A stretch of 64,000 nucleotides of DNA from Arachis hypogaea. Taxonomy: Eukaryota > Streptophyta > Magnoliopsida > Fabales > Fabaceae. Location: NCBI RefSeq assembly GCF_003086295.3, contig NC_092052.1, positions 13,422,346 through 13,486,345 on the forward strand, written 5' to 3'. This document shows, piece after piece, positions 1 through 10,337 of this stretch (the first letter of the stretch is position 1; each line of letters begins with the position of its first letter). The position numbers and the translations under genes were made by a program. Under the pieces are notes generated by a model, which saw nothing but the letters and a program-made list of their open reading frames with translations, was not told the DNA's origin and searched no databases.

Positions 1-1720
1 AAAGTACTTTGTATAGTATGGACAGAATGGCTATGATAAGAATTGAATTATGGTTGAGTATGCATATGTATATGATCAATGATTAAATGTAGAAAATGAA
101 TAATGATGAAAAATGTTGAATGTGATGTGTGACCCCGGGTAGTAGGCAGTGGTATTATCCACTTGCTCCGGGTATAAGATGGGAGAGGGGGATTATGATA
201 AATGAGTTTAATTATGGAGTTATGAATGAATATGTATTTGTGATACCTGGGTAATAGAAAGGGTCGCGGTTTGTCCCGCTTGCTTCGGGTCATTGTTTGA
301 GATTGGTAATAATAAAGAGTGATTATGAAAGAATGTGGTAAATGAATAATGATGAGAAATTTGAATGTGAGTATGCTTGTGTTTTCTCTCTGGTTGTAAT
401 GGTGACAAGGCACATATACCCTCTAATGGTGACAGGGCACATATACCCTCTAATGATATTAATGCGCAACAGAGAGACTGTGCCCGGGTAAGCTACCGAA
501 CACGTCAGGTTGGCTTGATAACCGACAGATGATATCATCATCAGCCATAGGACATGCATACATCATTTGCATATGTTTGAATTATTTGGGTTTGCCTATT
601 TGTTTGGATTGCTATATCATATATGCTATGTTACCTGACTATATGCTATCTGTTCTACTTGTACCTTAATTGTGTATTACTTGTCTGTATTGATTGTGTT
701 TGTACAACTGAGAGGTCCCTCATGCTGGTGTCGGTGGACGTTGAGGGCTGTTCTTGATGAGATGAGTTGATGATGTAATTGAATAATGATGATGATTATT
801 GAATGAGGTAATTTGAGCTCCCTGGGTAGACGTAGTGAAGTGATTTCACTTGCTCCAGATGAGAATATGAGGTAACGATATAGAATTGATGTGACAGGAT
901 GGCTGGGGATGGTTTCGTTTATAATTCTGATTGTGAATCGTCGGAGAATTAGAAAGTTGGAAAGCATGAGGAATATAAACCAGATTTAGCATTCCCTTAT
1001 GACAGTTGCCTATTTATGGATTAGCGAGAACATAGGATGAATATTTGGTGAAAGAAAGTTTAGGATGCTTAGTGAGTTTTTGTTACAATGCATTGTATTT
1101 ATTTGGCACTTTTACCGTACTGGAAACCCATGGGTCGGGGGTTCTCATTCCGTATATCTCTTGTTTTTCAGATACAGGTCCAGGTGCTCAGAAATGAGTT
1201 GTGGTTCATATGAGAGATGGCGAAGATCTTTATATTCTCTACTTTATATTTTGCTTAGAATCTCTCAACCTTTATTTTGAAAAGCTTATATTATATATTG
1301 AACTCTTTTGAACTTGCCTATAGAGGCTCTTATGTTTCTTTTGGGAGAGATTAGGAGATTCTGTTGTCAACTACTGTTATACTGTACCATAGCCGGCCTA
1401 AACTTCGCGGGTCACAACTAGTGGCTATTTACTTATGTTATATATCTATATACTGTCCTTCTCTTATTCTCCTTAATGCCTTTATTTGTATAACGCTTTC
1501 GACTTCACGCTTTATTTTTTAGTTGTCGATGCGTGAGTGATACGACTTTGCGATTTTATTTTTACTCTTTTCAGGCTTCTCAATTAATACCTCTTTCTAT
1601 TTTACTTATAATTATGTAATAAAAATCCACCTTAAAGATCGTATCATTATAATATCATTGACTTATGACTCGAGTATAAGGATTTGAATATTAGGGTGAT
1701 ACATTAGTTATAAAGTTAAA
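1..1720 (+). mobile_element. Probable LTR retrotransposon remnant (LTR-like, 3' part)
   Basis: There is no credible protein gene here; all reading frames are short and broken. The stretch has the look of a long LTR: imperfect hairpin repeats (131-174, 242-290, 815-863), a 27 bp tandem duplication at 401-455, and near 1690-1705 a terminus-like TTAGGGTGATACA, which resembles the ends of plant Ty3/gypsy LTRs. The partner LTR and any internal domain would lie to the left of the window, so assignment to gypsy is an inference from sequence style. An unrelated AT-rich stretch follows. Confidence 0.45.
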
Positions 1721-2031
1721 CTAACTTCTTAATTCTATTATTTTATAATTTTGTTTTTTTATTGGTACCTACAACACTTGTATCTTCTAAATATAATGTA
1801 ACTTCCCAATTCTAAGACACAATGCTATTATCTCAATGAATAAAATTCAGTTTAATTTTCTTGTGTTATAAACTTTATTCTCTGTTTATAATTTCTACAT
1901 CAATACATGAACTAACCTTCAAACTCTTAATTCTTGATTTATACTCAATTTTTATCAAGTATATTCATGAGAGAAATATGTGACTATTATTTAAATCTTA
2001 TTATGTCACAATTTTTTTTATTTTACTATTT

Positions 2032-2071
<40 letters not shown>

Positions 2072-2647
2072 GCATAGTCTTATACTTATTTCCATTTTCG
2101 AATATCTCATGTAAACTCAAGTTTATATATCTGATTAAAATAGACAAAAGAATAAAATTCGTAAATATCAAAATACATTTAAAAAATTGATTTTTATAGA
2201 TAAAAATATGTTTCAAACCTTATAATTTCACTAATATTATAATATTTTTATTCATAAAAAATATTATTTAAATATATTTTGATATTTATGATATTTTGTA
2301 TGTATTTGTATTCATTTCAAAACTCTTAAATTAACATAGAAGATGCATGACCCTGCATTCAAAGTTGAAACAAAATATCCCTGGTTTCCGCGGAATGTGA
2401 TGACATGGATTCTCTGGTACAATCCAGCTAGCAATACATCATCAGAAGAATCTTTATAACCCAAAAAACTGCACCACTGACGGTACAATAATCCAACAGA
2501 GACCCATCCTCTCCGGCCTCCACCATTTATGCCTCTTTAATTTCCATCCAAACAAAAACATTTTAATCATCAGAGAGGACCTAACAATAAAAACCAATCT
2601 ACCAAGTACCAACCAACACCACACTAATAATAACACTAACTCAATTC
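1721..2647. other. AT-rich intergenic DNA with (TA)n, upstream of the aspartic protease gene
   Basis: I see no gene. A pure TA microsatellite of about 33 bp sits at 2037-2069. The last 250 bases (2390-2647) are less AT-rich and should contain the promoter and 5' UTR of the protease gene, but I cannot point to a clear TATA box. Confidence 0.6.
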
Positions 2648-3946
2648 ATGGCCTCTTCTACACCTCTTCTCCTTCAAACTCTAATAATTTCCATCACTCT
2701 TCTCCAATTCCAAACAAGTAATCAACAACAACCGCTCCTCCTACTTCCGCTGAAACAACAAACACAACAACCTTCTTCAAATTCTCGAAAGCTCTCATTC
2801 CAACACAACGTCACCTTAACGGTCACATTAACCGTCGGCACGCCCCCACAGAACGTTACCATGGTCCTCGACACAGGCAGCGAACTCTCTTGGCTCCACT
2901 GCAACCCCGTAAACAACAACACCTTCAACTTCTTCAACTCTTCTCTCTCTTCTTCCTATGTTCCAACCCCATGCAGTTCTTCCATATGCAAGATTCGAAC
3001 TCAAGACCTACCCATTCCGGTCTCCTGCGACTCCACCACCAGCAAACTCTGCCACGTCATCGTCTCCTACGCCGACTCCACCTCCACCGAGGGCACACTC
3101 GCCGCCGACACCTTCTCCATCGGAGCCACCCCACAACCCAACACTCTCTTCGGCTGCATGGAATCTGGGTACACCACAAACCCAAACGAGGATTCAAAAT
3201 CCACAGGTCTTTTAGGCATGAACCAAGGTTCACTCTCCTTCGTAACCCAACTTGGCCTTCCCAAATTCTCTTACTGCATCTCCGTCGGCGAAGGCTCCTC
3301 CGGCATCCTCCTCTTCGGAGCCACCACCGCGTTTCCCTGGCTTGGCCCTCTCCAATACACACCTCTCGTCAAAACCACAACCTCCTTGCCGTACTTCGAC
3401 CGCGTCGCTTACACCGTACAGCTCGAGGGGATTAAGGTTTCGGACAAGCTTCTTCAACTTCCCAAGTCCATTTTTGTTCCCGATCACACCGGAGCGGGTC
3501 AAACAATGGTGGATTCGGGTACCCAATTCACGTTCCTTCTTGGGTCGGTTTATACGGCGCTAAAGAATGAATTTTTGAATCAAACGAAGGGGAAGAGTAT
3601 GTTGAAGGTGGTTGAGGATCCGAACTTTGTGTTCCAGGGAGCCATGGACTTGTGTTACAGTGTTGTGGGTGGTGGTGGGGGTGTGGCGGCAGAGGTGCCG
3701 GCGGTGACAATGGTGTTTTCGGGGGCGGAAATGAGGGTTTCCGGTGAAAGGTTGCTGTATAAGGTGAATGAATCGATGTATTGCTTCACGTTTGGGAACT
3801 CGGATATGTTGGGGATTGAGGCTTATGTGATTGGGCATCATCATCAGCAGAACGTGTGGATGGAGTTTGATTTGGTCAACGCTCGAGTTGGATTTGCTGA
3901 CACTAAGTGTGACCTTGCTAGTCAACGACTTTCCCCTGCTTCTTAA
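2648..3946 (+). CDS. Pepsin-like aspartic protease, PCS1-like (intronless)
   Basis: This is a 432-residue plant A1 (pepsin-family) aspartic protease encoded in one uninterrupted exon. The N-terminus is hydrophobic (residues 7-22), as expected of a signal peptide, and a Gln-rich spacer follows. The first catalytic motif DTGS is at residues 75-78 and the second, DSGT, at 289-292; the flap tyrosine is in VSYADS near 141. There is no plant-specific insert. Length, motifs and the C-terminal GHHHQQNVWMEFDL block match what I remember of Arabidopsis PCS1 (PROMOTION OF CELL SURVIVAL 1, At5g02190), an ER-located protease that restrains cell death in gametophytes and embryos. The role here is inferred from that family. 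The first ATG is used because it precedes the signal-like segment. Codon third positions are C-rich in the first half and less so near the end. Confidence 0.93.
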   Translation: MASSTPLLLQTLIISITLLQFQTSNQQQPLLLLPLKQQTQQPSSNSRKLSFQHNVTLTVTLTVGTPPQNVTMVLDTGSELSWLHCNPVNNNTFNFFNSSLSSSYVPTPCSSSICKIRTQDLPIPVSCDSTTSKLCHVIVSYADSTSTEGTLAADTFSIGATPQPNTLFGCMESGYTTNPNEDSKSTGLLGMNQGSLSFVTQLGLPKFSYCISVGEGSSGILLFGATTAFPWLGPLQYTPLVKTTTSLPYFDRVAYTVQLEGIKVSDKLLQLPKSIFVPDHTGAGQTMVDSGTQFTFLLGSVYTALKNEFLNQTKGKSMLKVVEDPNFVFQGAMDLCYSVVGGGGGVAAEVPAVTMVFSGAEMRVSGERLLYKVNESMYCFTFGNSDMLGIEAYVIGHHHQQNVWMEFDLVNARVGFADTKCDLASQRLSPAS

Positions 3947-4560
3947 CATTTTTACATACCAAATACTTTTCTATCTAATTAACCCTCGCATTACATTGTT
4001 TTTTACTTTTCCTTCTTTTTATTATTATTTTTAACTTAGTTTTTGAAGTATAACATTGTTAGAAAGATTTAGTGCGGCAACTAAGGTGACCACATGATTA
4101 GCGTTTTAGTTAAGAAAAAGTATAGGAAATTAATTTTTAATAGATAATATTAATAAATGTTTTATTGTAAAATTATTTTTTAATTTTTATTTTAAAAGAA
4201 ATTATAATTAAAATTTAAAATATATAATTTAATATTTATAATTTAAAATTAAAAAATGACTGAGTTAGTTGAAAAAATTAATCCCTTGATTATACTCTTT
4301 AGTTAATATGTACACCCTCTGTATCTATAAAGTAAATAAAACATTTTTTCTCATGTTTTATACTTTTATTTAACTAATAACTTGTGTTTGTTGAGAAAAA
4401 AGGTTTGCTTATAAGATTTAAAGGCTTATCTCCAGGTAACCTGGGAGTTGGGACATAAAATATCATAGTTAGTGGTGGCTAATTTTTTTTTATATTGGTT
4501 AAATATATGTAATATATTGTTATTAGAAAATTAGGTGTTTTTTTTTCATATGGTGTTTTA
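3947..4560. other. 3' flank of the protease gene; AT-rich, no gene seen
   Basis: This is AT-rich sequence with several poly(A)-signal-like AATAAA/AATATT stretches. No conserved coding frame or clear element end is visible up to the palindrome array that starts at 4564. Confidence 0.5.
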
Positions 4561-4563
4561 TTC

Positions 4564-4765
4564 AAATCGGACGGTCCGATTTGTTTGATGAAAAAAATAA
4601 ATTACAAATCGGAGGGTCCGATTTGCTTGAAGAAAAAATTAAACTCCAAATCGGATGGTACGATTTGTATTTTTTATTTTTTTATTTGTTAAAATAAAAA
4701 TCGGACGATCCGATTTTAACATTAAATTTTTTTCTTTCGAAATCACAAATCGAACCGTCCGATTT
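4564..4765. repeat. Array of five 19-bp palindromes (AAATCGGACNGTCCGATTT type)
   Basis: Five near-perfect palindromes lie at 4564-4582, 4606-4624, 4648-4666, 4698-4716 and 4747-4765, so starts are 42-50 bp apart. The first is a perfect AAATCGGACGGTCCGATTT apart from its centre; the others carry one to three changes, mostly in the middle. Spacers are AT-rich and not conserved. A related, more degraded group is at 5480-5650. The layout resembles the subterminal palindrome arrays of the MULE at 25.5 kb, so a non-autonomous DNA transposon is likely, but I could not find matching termini or a TSD. Confidence 0.75.
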
Positions 4766-5479
4766 ATGTCATCCCATATCCAAATAAAACACCTCTCAAC
4801 TCACACCATATTATCATACATGTTCTTTTTTTCCACACAAAAAATCAAAAGCGGTTAGTGGTCAAGCAAAAGGACAAAAACATTTAAAAGAAAAAAAAAA
4901 AGAAGAAAAGAAAACTAATCATGGTTATTGACCTTTCTTAGATGTGTGGCAGTAGTAGTACTGGTTATATCCTCATATCTAACCCAAAAAAAAAAAAATA
5001 TCCTTTCAACAACCTTGATTGAAAAGTAAATTCGATTAGTAAAAATAAAAATGATTATATCATAGTAATTTACTATTTAACTTGATATATTTTTATGGGA
5101 TCTAAGAACTTCAAAGATAATCAATTTGTCAATCATTAACAACGAATTATAGTTATCAACTTAGCATAGTTTTTTTATTTCTTTTTTTTTTTCAATTAAA
5201 AAAGTCTATGATGGAGTAGTATTTAATTGAGATTTATTTTAAAATTTGTCATTAACTAATAAATTAATTACTAAACCAACTTAACTTGATTTTCTTTTGT
5301 TAATTTAATTAAATTGATTATCGTTACTTCCAATGGCCGCTTTTTAATTTGATTATGGAGGTAAAGTTGGTACTGAACTTGGATATGGAAAAGAGTGGTG
5401 CTTAACATTGGTGTGGTGTCAGGCACAACTCGGATCCAAGAATTTCTTGAACTTAATTCAAAAAGTAAATTAACAGAGA

Positions 5480-5650
5480 AAATGGACCATCCGATTTCAT
5501 GTAAATCATCAAAAAAAAATTTGATCATAAAAAAATCGCAGAGTCCGATTTACTTTATGTGAATTTCAGATCCTCCCTTCATGCAAAACGGACCCTTCGA
5601 TTTGCTTCCAAAAACTTAAAAACAAAGAACTCGAAGGGTCCGATTTCTTA
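5480..5650. repeat. Second, degraded cluster of the ATCGGACNGTCCGAT palindrome
   Basis: Four partial copies are seen around 5484-5497, 5532-5552, 5584-5602 and 5629-5646, each keeping at least one GTCCGATTT or AAATCG-like half. They share the motif of the 4564-4765 array about 0.9 kb to the left. The two clusters could be the two ends of one element, with about 700 bp of ordinary-looking DNA between them. Confidence 0.55.
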
Positions 5651-5659
5651 ACACTAAAT

Positions 5660-7265
5660 CTGAGCAAAAAATTGTCCCAAAAATTAGTATAGCACCTCCA
5701 TCATCCATAACCCAGCACAACACCTTCACCTCTTCCATAACCAAAAAAATCAACCACCAATGGCTTATGTCTCCAAGGTAGAGTTTATTTTTGGGTAAAG
5801 CTTCATGGTAGGGTTTTTCTTTAAGGTTTTCGGGTTTTGGTGAATGGTCCCAGTTAATTAGTTGGATCCATGGTCCACCGGTTCCGGAGATCAATTTATG
5901 TTCTCATGGTTGTGTGTTTTTTTGGGTCTCTTTTTTTATTTTTATTTTTTTAGGTGTCTTCTCATGGTTGTGTATGTGAGATGTTGGAGATAATTTGCTC
6001 CCAATTTTTATTTTTTTTAAAAAGAACTTGTTTGGAGTACTAAAAATTAAAATTTATTTAAGAATTGGATTCTTTTTATTTTAAAACAATTAAAATAAAT
6101 AATTCAATTTTTTTTAAAAATTCGAATTCTTATTTTTTTATTTGTAAATTAGACTAAAAGGAGTCTGATTTTTTAATTTACTCACATATTCTTCAAAATT
6201 TAAATTCAATTAATATATTATAATTATTCTAAATCATGAAATTGAGTTTCAAATAGAAATAAATTCTTTTTTTAATAAAAATAAAATTTTTTCACATGTT
6301 AAATAATTTTCAAACAAGGTGTAAATAGTCACCAAAAAAAAAACAAGGTGTAAATGATTAGCAGTTGGCACCACCAAAAACATTTCAGTTATTTTTTAGG
6401 CATTCATTAATTTGATAAGTTTCAAAGGTAGGTGAACCTGCTTAAGTGGCTAAGGTGGAGGCTCTAAGGGAAAACTACATTGATTTAATCATTTAATTTG
6501 TTCAATACTTCAAAGCAAAATGTGTTAATGATGCGTACCCATAAAGCATTATTAGATGAACTTGATCATCATGTTGGTTCGGCTCTCAACATTGACAAAT
6601 CAATCAATCCAACAAAATCTATCACCCAATACAAGAATTTTAAGAATATGTAAACATGTAATCTGATCAGGAAATCTAGGCCAAAAACTAAAATATACAT
6701 AATTGTAGGGATGACTACACAATAGAGTGGGGATGAGAAACAATTTTTTTCTTCCAACCTCGTTTTTCATGGTGGAGAAATTTTCCTCCTCTTCCTTAAT
6801 AATATATAACTTCAATGATTTCTACGGGATTATAGATAAATAAAATTTTAACTATTTTATATAATAACACATTATAAATTAAGTTTAAACATTAAATGAT
6901 TAAATTTTAAACAAAGTATGCAATGTACTTTTACAGATAAAAAAAAATATGATGGATATTGTACAATTTTCATTTGAAAAATCAAGTATTAACGTCTTTG
7001 AGAAATATTAGGTAAATAAACAATTTTTGTAATTAAGTCTAATAAAATTATTTTTTAAAAAAAAAAGAAAAGACATAAATTCATATGCACATGTGAAAAT
7101 TTTTTATTGTGTTAATAAATTATTCAATTAACTTAGTTAAATTTAGTTACTAAATGACTTGTTTCTATAATCACGGTAACGTCTTTATTATAAAAATATT
7201 ATTGCTACTCCAGTAGCTCTATTTAAAATACTTAATAATTCAACAAAAATGATGAGAGGTCTCCA
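5660..7265. other. Intergenic AT-rich DNA, no gene seen
   Basis: No frame here has recognisable protein similarity. The stretch is a mix of A/T homopolymers and low-complexity sequence. Confidence 0.55.
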
Positions 7266-7269
7266 TTAA

Positions 7270-8453
7270 ATTAACTAATCGTTTTTGTGTCCAATATTTG
7301 GGGTAAGTCTCAAAGTTATTCTTAACGTTTTAATTGTCCTATTTAAATCCCTAACATTTCAAAATAGACTTAATGTTGTCTTGTCGTTAGGGATCCGTTA
7401 ACAGAATTGACAGCGGGACAAAATTGAGACGATTTTGAAACGTTAGGGGCTTAAATAGGACGAAAACGTTGGGAACAAAAACAATACATAGAAATAAATT
7501 TTAATTTTATCCTTTAATAATATCAATTTTTTATTGTACATAGTAGTCAATTATTTTTTAATCACATCTAAATAAATTACTGTTAATCACATTACTTTCA
7601 TTATAAATAAATTAATTTTTTTATAATTTTACTCTTAAAGTAACGTAATCTTTTTATAAATAAATAAATTTTACACTTTTATTTTAAATAATGTAATTTT
7701 ACTTTCATTACTTAATCACATTACTTATAATTTTTTTTTATAATTTTACACTTTCATTTTAAATAAATTAATTTTTTTATAATTTTACGTTTAAAGTAAT
7801 GTAATTTTTTTATAAATAAATAAATTTTATACTTTCATTCTAAATAATGTAATTTCACTTTCATTACTTAATCAAATTACTTATAATTTTTTTATAATTT
7901 TACACTTAAAGTAATGTAATTTTTTATGAATAAATAACTTTTACACTTTCATTCTAAATAATGTAATTTTACTTTTATTACTTAATCACATTACTTATAT
8001 ATATTTTTTTATAATTTTACACTTTCATTCTAATCACATTACATTATTTATTTAGAATAAAAGTGTAAAATTTATTTATTTATAAAAAAATTACCTTACC
8101 TTAAGTATAAAATTATAAAAAAAATGAATTTATTGTAATTAAGTGTAATTTACTTAGATGTGATTAAAAAATAATTGAATACTATGTACAGCAAAAAATT
8201 AATATTATTGAAGGATAAAATTAAAATTTATTTCTATGTATTGTTTTTGCCCCAACGTTTTCGTCCTATTTAAGTTCCTAACGTTTAAAATCGCCTCAAT
8301 TTTGTCTCGTCGTCAATTCTATTAACGGATCCCTAATGGTAGGACAACATTAAACCAATTTTAAAACGTTAGAAATTTAAATAGGACAATTAAAATATTA
8401 GGAACAACTTTATTTAAAACTTACCCCAAATATTGAGAATAAAAACGATAGTT
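7270..8453. mobile_element. 1.2-kb inverted-repeat (foldback/MITE-like) element
   Basis: The two ends are inverted copies of each other over about 300 bp: the left arm (from about 7277, containing CCAATATTTGGGGTAAGT, then CCTATTTAAAT and ACGTTTTAATTG-type blocks) reappears in reverse complement at about 8250-8450. The centre (7560-8160) consists of short degenerate repeats of a TAATCACATTAC / AATTTTACACTTTCATT unit that also pair across the middle. No coding capacity is seen. I looked for 9-bp or shorter target duplications and found none that I trust. Confidence 0.7.
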
Positions 8454-8459
8454 TACTCC

Positions 8460-9080
8460 ATATATATAATTATATTTGCAATATAGATCTTTACGATCGA
8501 GGATATAGTTCTCAATCCCACTCTATATTTCCTCACAGAGAGATCTTTGTACTTATTTCACATTCTCACAGGAAAATATTTCGCACCATTCCTATTCCCC
8601 TCTTAAAATATTTTCACGAATATCTACGTCTTCAATCACCTGGAGACATCAGGCAAGCACACAGCAAAAACAAAATACACGCATAGAAGATAAGAGAAGA
8701 CCATATCTAAGTTAAAAGATTAAGGAATTAAACAAAAAAATAAAATATTAAAAATAAGACATAAAGAATAAGAACATAAAAATTAGTATTTTTGTATTTT
8801 ATTTGGTGATAAGTTAAAATAAATTATAAGAATTTAATTTATTTTTTTAATTTAAAAAATTAAAAAAATAATAAAAAATTAACAAAAATAATAATAAAAA
8901 AAAGTTATATTTCTTATTAGTATCTTTATATTTTGTTAGAATAGATATAAAATATACTAATTTAATATCTTTATATATAATATCTTTGTTTATGTCTCTG
9001 TTAAACATGATTTTATGTCTCAATATTCTGACAAACCCAACCTAAGTTTACATATAATCAACTTAAGTTAACCAAATAAA
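8460..9080. other. AT-rich intergenic DNA, no gene seen
   Basis: No conserved frame and no clear element ends. Runs of AAAAATAA-type sequence dominate 8740-8960. Confidence 0.5.
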
Positions 9081-9084
9081 CAAT

Positions 9085-9192
9085 GCAGCAATTCATTGGT
9101 CAGCGACAAACTCTTAAATAGAGCTCAGTATCGCGACGGATTAGTTCTTGACCTACCGAATTGGGAGATACCGTGAGAAACCAAAAAAACAA
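9085..9192 (+). mobile_element. 5'-truncated SINE (Au-like)
   Basis: The sequence from CATTGGTCAGCGACAAAC to the A-rich end at about 9190 matches the 3' two-thirds of the complete SINE at 36496-36680, including AGCTCAGTATCGCGACGG and GGAGATACCGTGAGAAACC. The tRNA-related head with boxes A and B is missing, as in 5'-truncated retroposed copies. It lies shortly upstream of the SDIR1 promoter. Confidence 0.7.
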
Positions 9193-9291
9193 TTTATATA
9201 CCTATTTAAACAAATATCAAAAGTTTAAAAAAATTTTAGGCCTCTCAAAAATTTTTCCTAGGTAGGCACAAGAACTAAATGATGAGTACAT

Positions 9292-9330
9292 TTGGGCCAA
9301 GCCCACTTATGTAAGGTCAGAATGGGCCAC
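9292..9330 (+). promoter_or_regulatory. Paired GGGCC (site II-like) motifs upstream of SDIR1
   Basis: TGGGCCAAGCCCA and ATGGGCCAC occur within 40 bp, just before the likely 5' UTR of the downstream RING gene. TGGGCC/GGCCCA are site II-type (TCP-binding) elements common in promoters of broadly expressed plant genes. The function is inferred from position and motif only. Confidence 0.4.
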
Positions 9331-9399
9331 TAACAACTGCATTAGATATGGCCTCATTAAAAGTAACTCAGAAACGGAGCCCAAAAAGAAATGCAGCAA

Positions 9400-9528
9400 A
9401 AACAAAAAAGCAACGTCATGATCTTTGTTGGTGGCGAAGTAGAATTGAATCGATAGAGATACCACAATCGAACGTTCCGTTTGTGATCGAAACTCTGTTT
9501 TCCGATCACTGCCTCAAATCCAAATTCG
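9400..9528 (+). other. Likely 5' UTR exon of SDIR1 (boundaries approximate)
   Basis: A less AT-rich block ends at AAATTC followed by a good donor, GTAAGT, at 9529. The next exon with the start codon begins after an acceptor near 10267 or 10316, giving a 5' UTR intron of roughly 0.75 kb. The start of the exon is a guess. Confidence 0.35.
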
Positions 9529-10337
9529 TAAGTCACATCTTTCGCTCTGATTTCTAATTCGCACGCATCATCGCATCAAAATGCTTCATGATGATTCTTT
9601 TGGCCAGTAGCGGTTTTTGTTAAGGAGATTTTTAAGATGTTCAATCCATCTGAATTGCGATCTAGGGTTTTTTTTGTTTGGTTTAATTTTTATTTTTTGA
9701 TGGGGTTTTTGTTCTTTTCGATTTATCTTAGGAATCATATTTTTGGTTGTGGTCATCAGTGTTTTGCTTGCTTCATTACAAGTATAATAACCCGGAAGTG
9801 ATTTGCCATTGTCATGATTCTGATTTTTAGTGTGTTCTTAAGGATAGTCGGTAAGGGATCAATTGTTGTTGAAAATCATGCCTTTAATTATGTCTGTTTC
9901 TGTACTCCGTGTGTGGATAATTAGTAGCTGGCACCTTTCTAGTTAGAGATTTATCTTTTTGGATAAATGTAATTATTGAGAAGAAAATAGGTGGAAATTT
10001 TCATGAAGAAAGGACAAGAACAAAATCTAGCTAGAAGGGGGAAAAAATGAAGCATAGCTTTCCAGTCTCTCAATATGAGACAGGAAATTTTCCATGAAAA
10101 CACTGTGTGCTCTACATTAAATAGCTATCATATAATGCTATTCCAAAAGTTTCTTGTCTAAAAAGCTATCATATTTTAATGGTGGAGAATCTGTTTGAAT
10201 CATGTTGATTTATCATTTATGGTTGGATTTCTTGTGGTCTGACTATGATTTGTTTCACAATATTGGCAGGTTTTAATTGTAGCTTTCTGTTTAGTCAAGT
10301 GGTGAAATTTTAATTTAGGTTTCAACTCCATAAAGCC

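Noticed and set aside
48..559. Minus-strand open frames in the LTR-like start of the window
   Set aside because: Low-complexity translations with no recognisable domain; they overlap the hairpin repeats and look accidental.
2890..3563. Alternative-frame open readings within the aspartic protease gene
   Set aside because: They are Arg/His/Pro- or Ser-rich mirror translations of a G+C-biased exon; the protease frame has full family conservation.
7258..8466. CTCCAT direct repeats as target duplication of the 1.2-kb inverted-repeat element
   Set aside because: Only six bases match and the terminal repeat boundary would have to be moved arbitrarily.
9348..9557. Small open frame in front of SDIR1
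   Set aside because: It crosses a good donor site and shows no similarity; it is more likely 5' UTR sequence.
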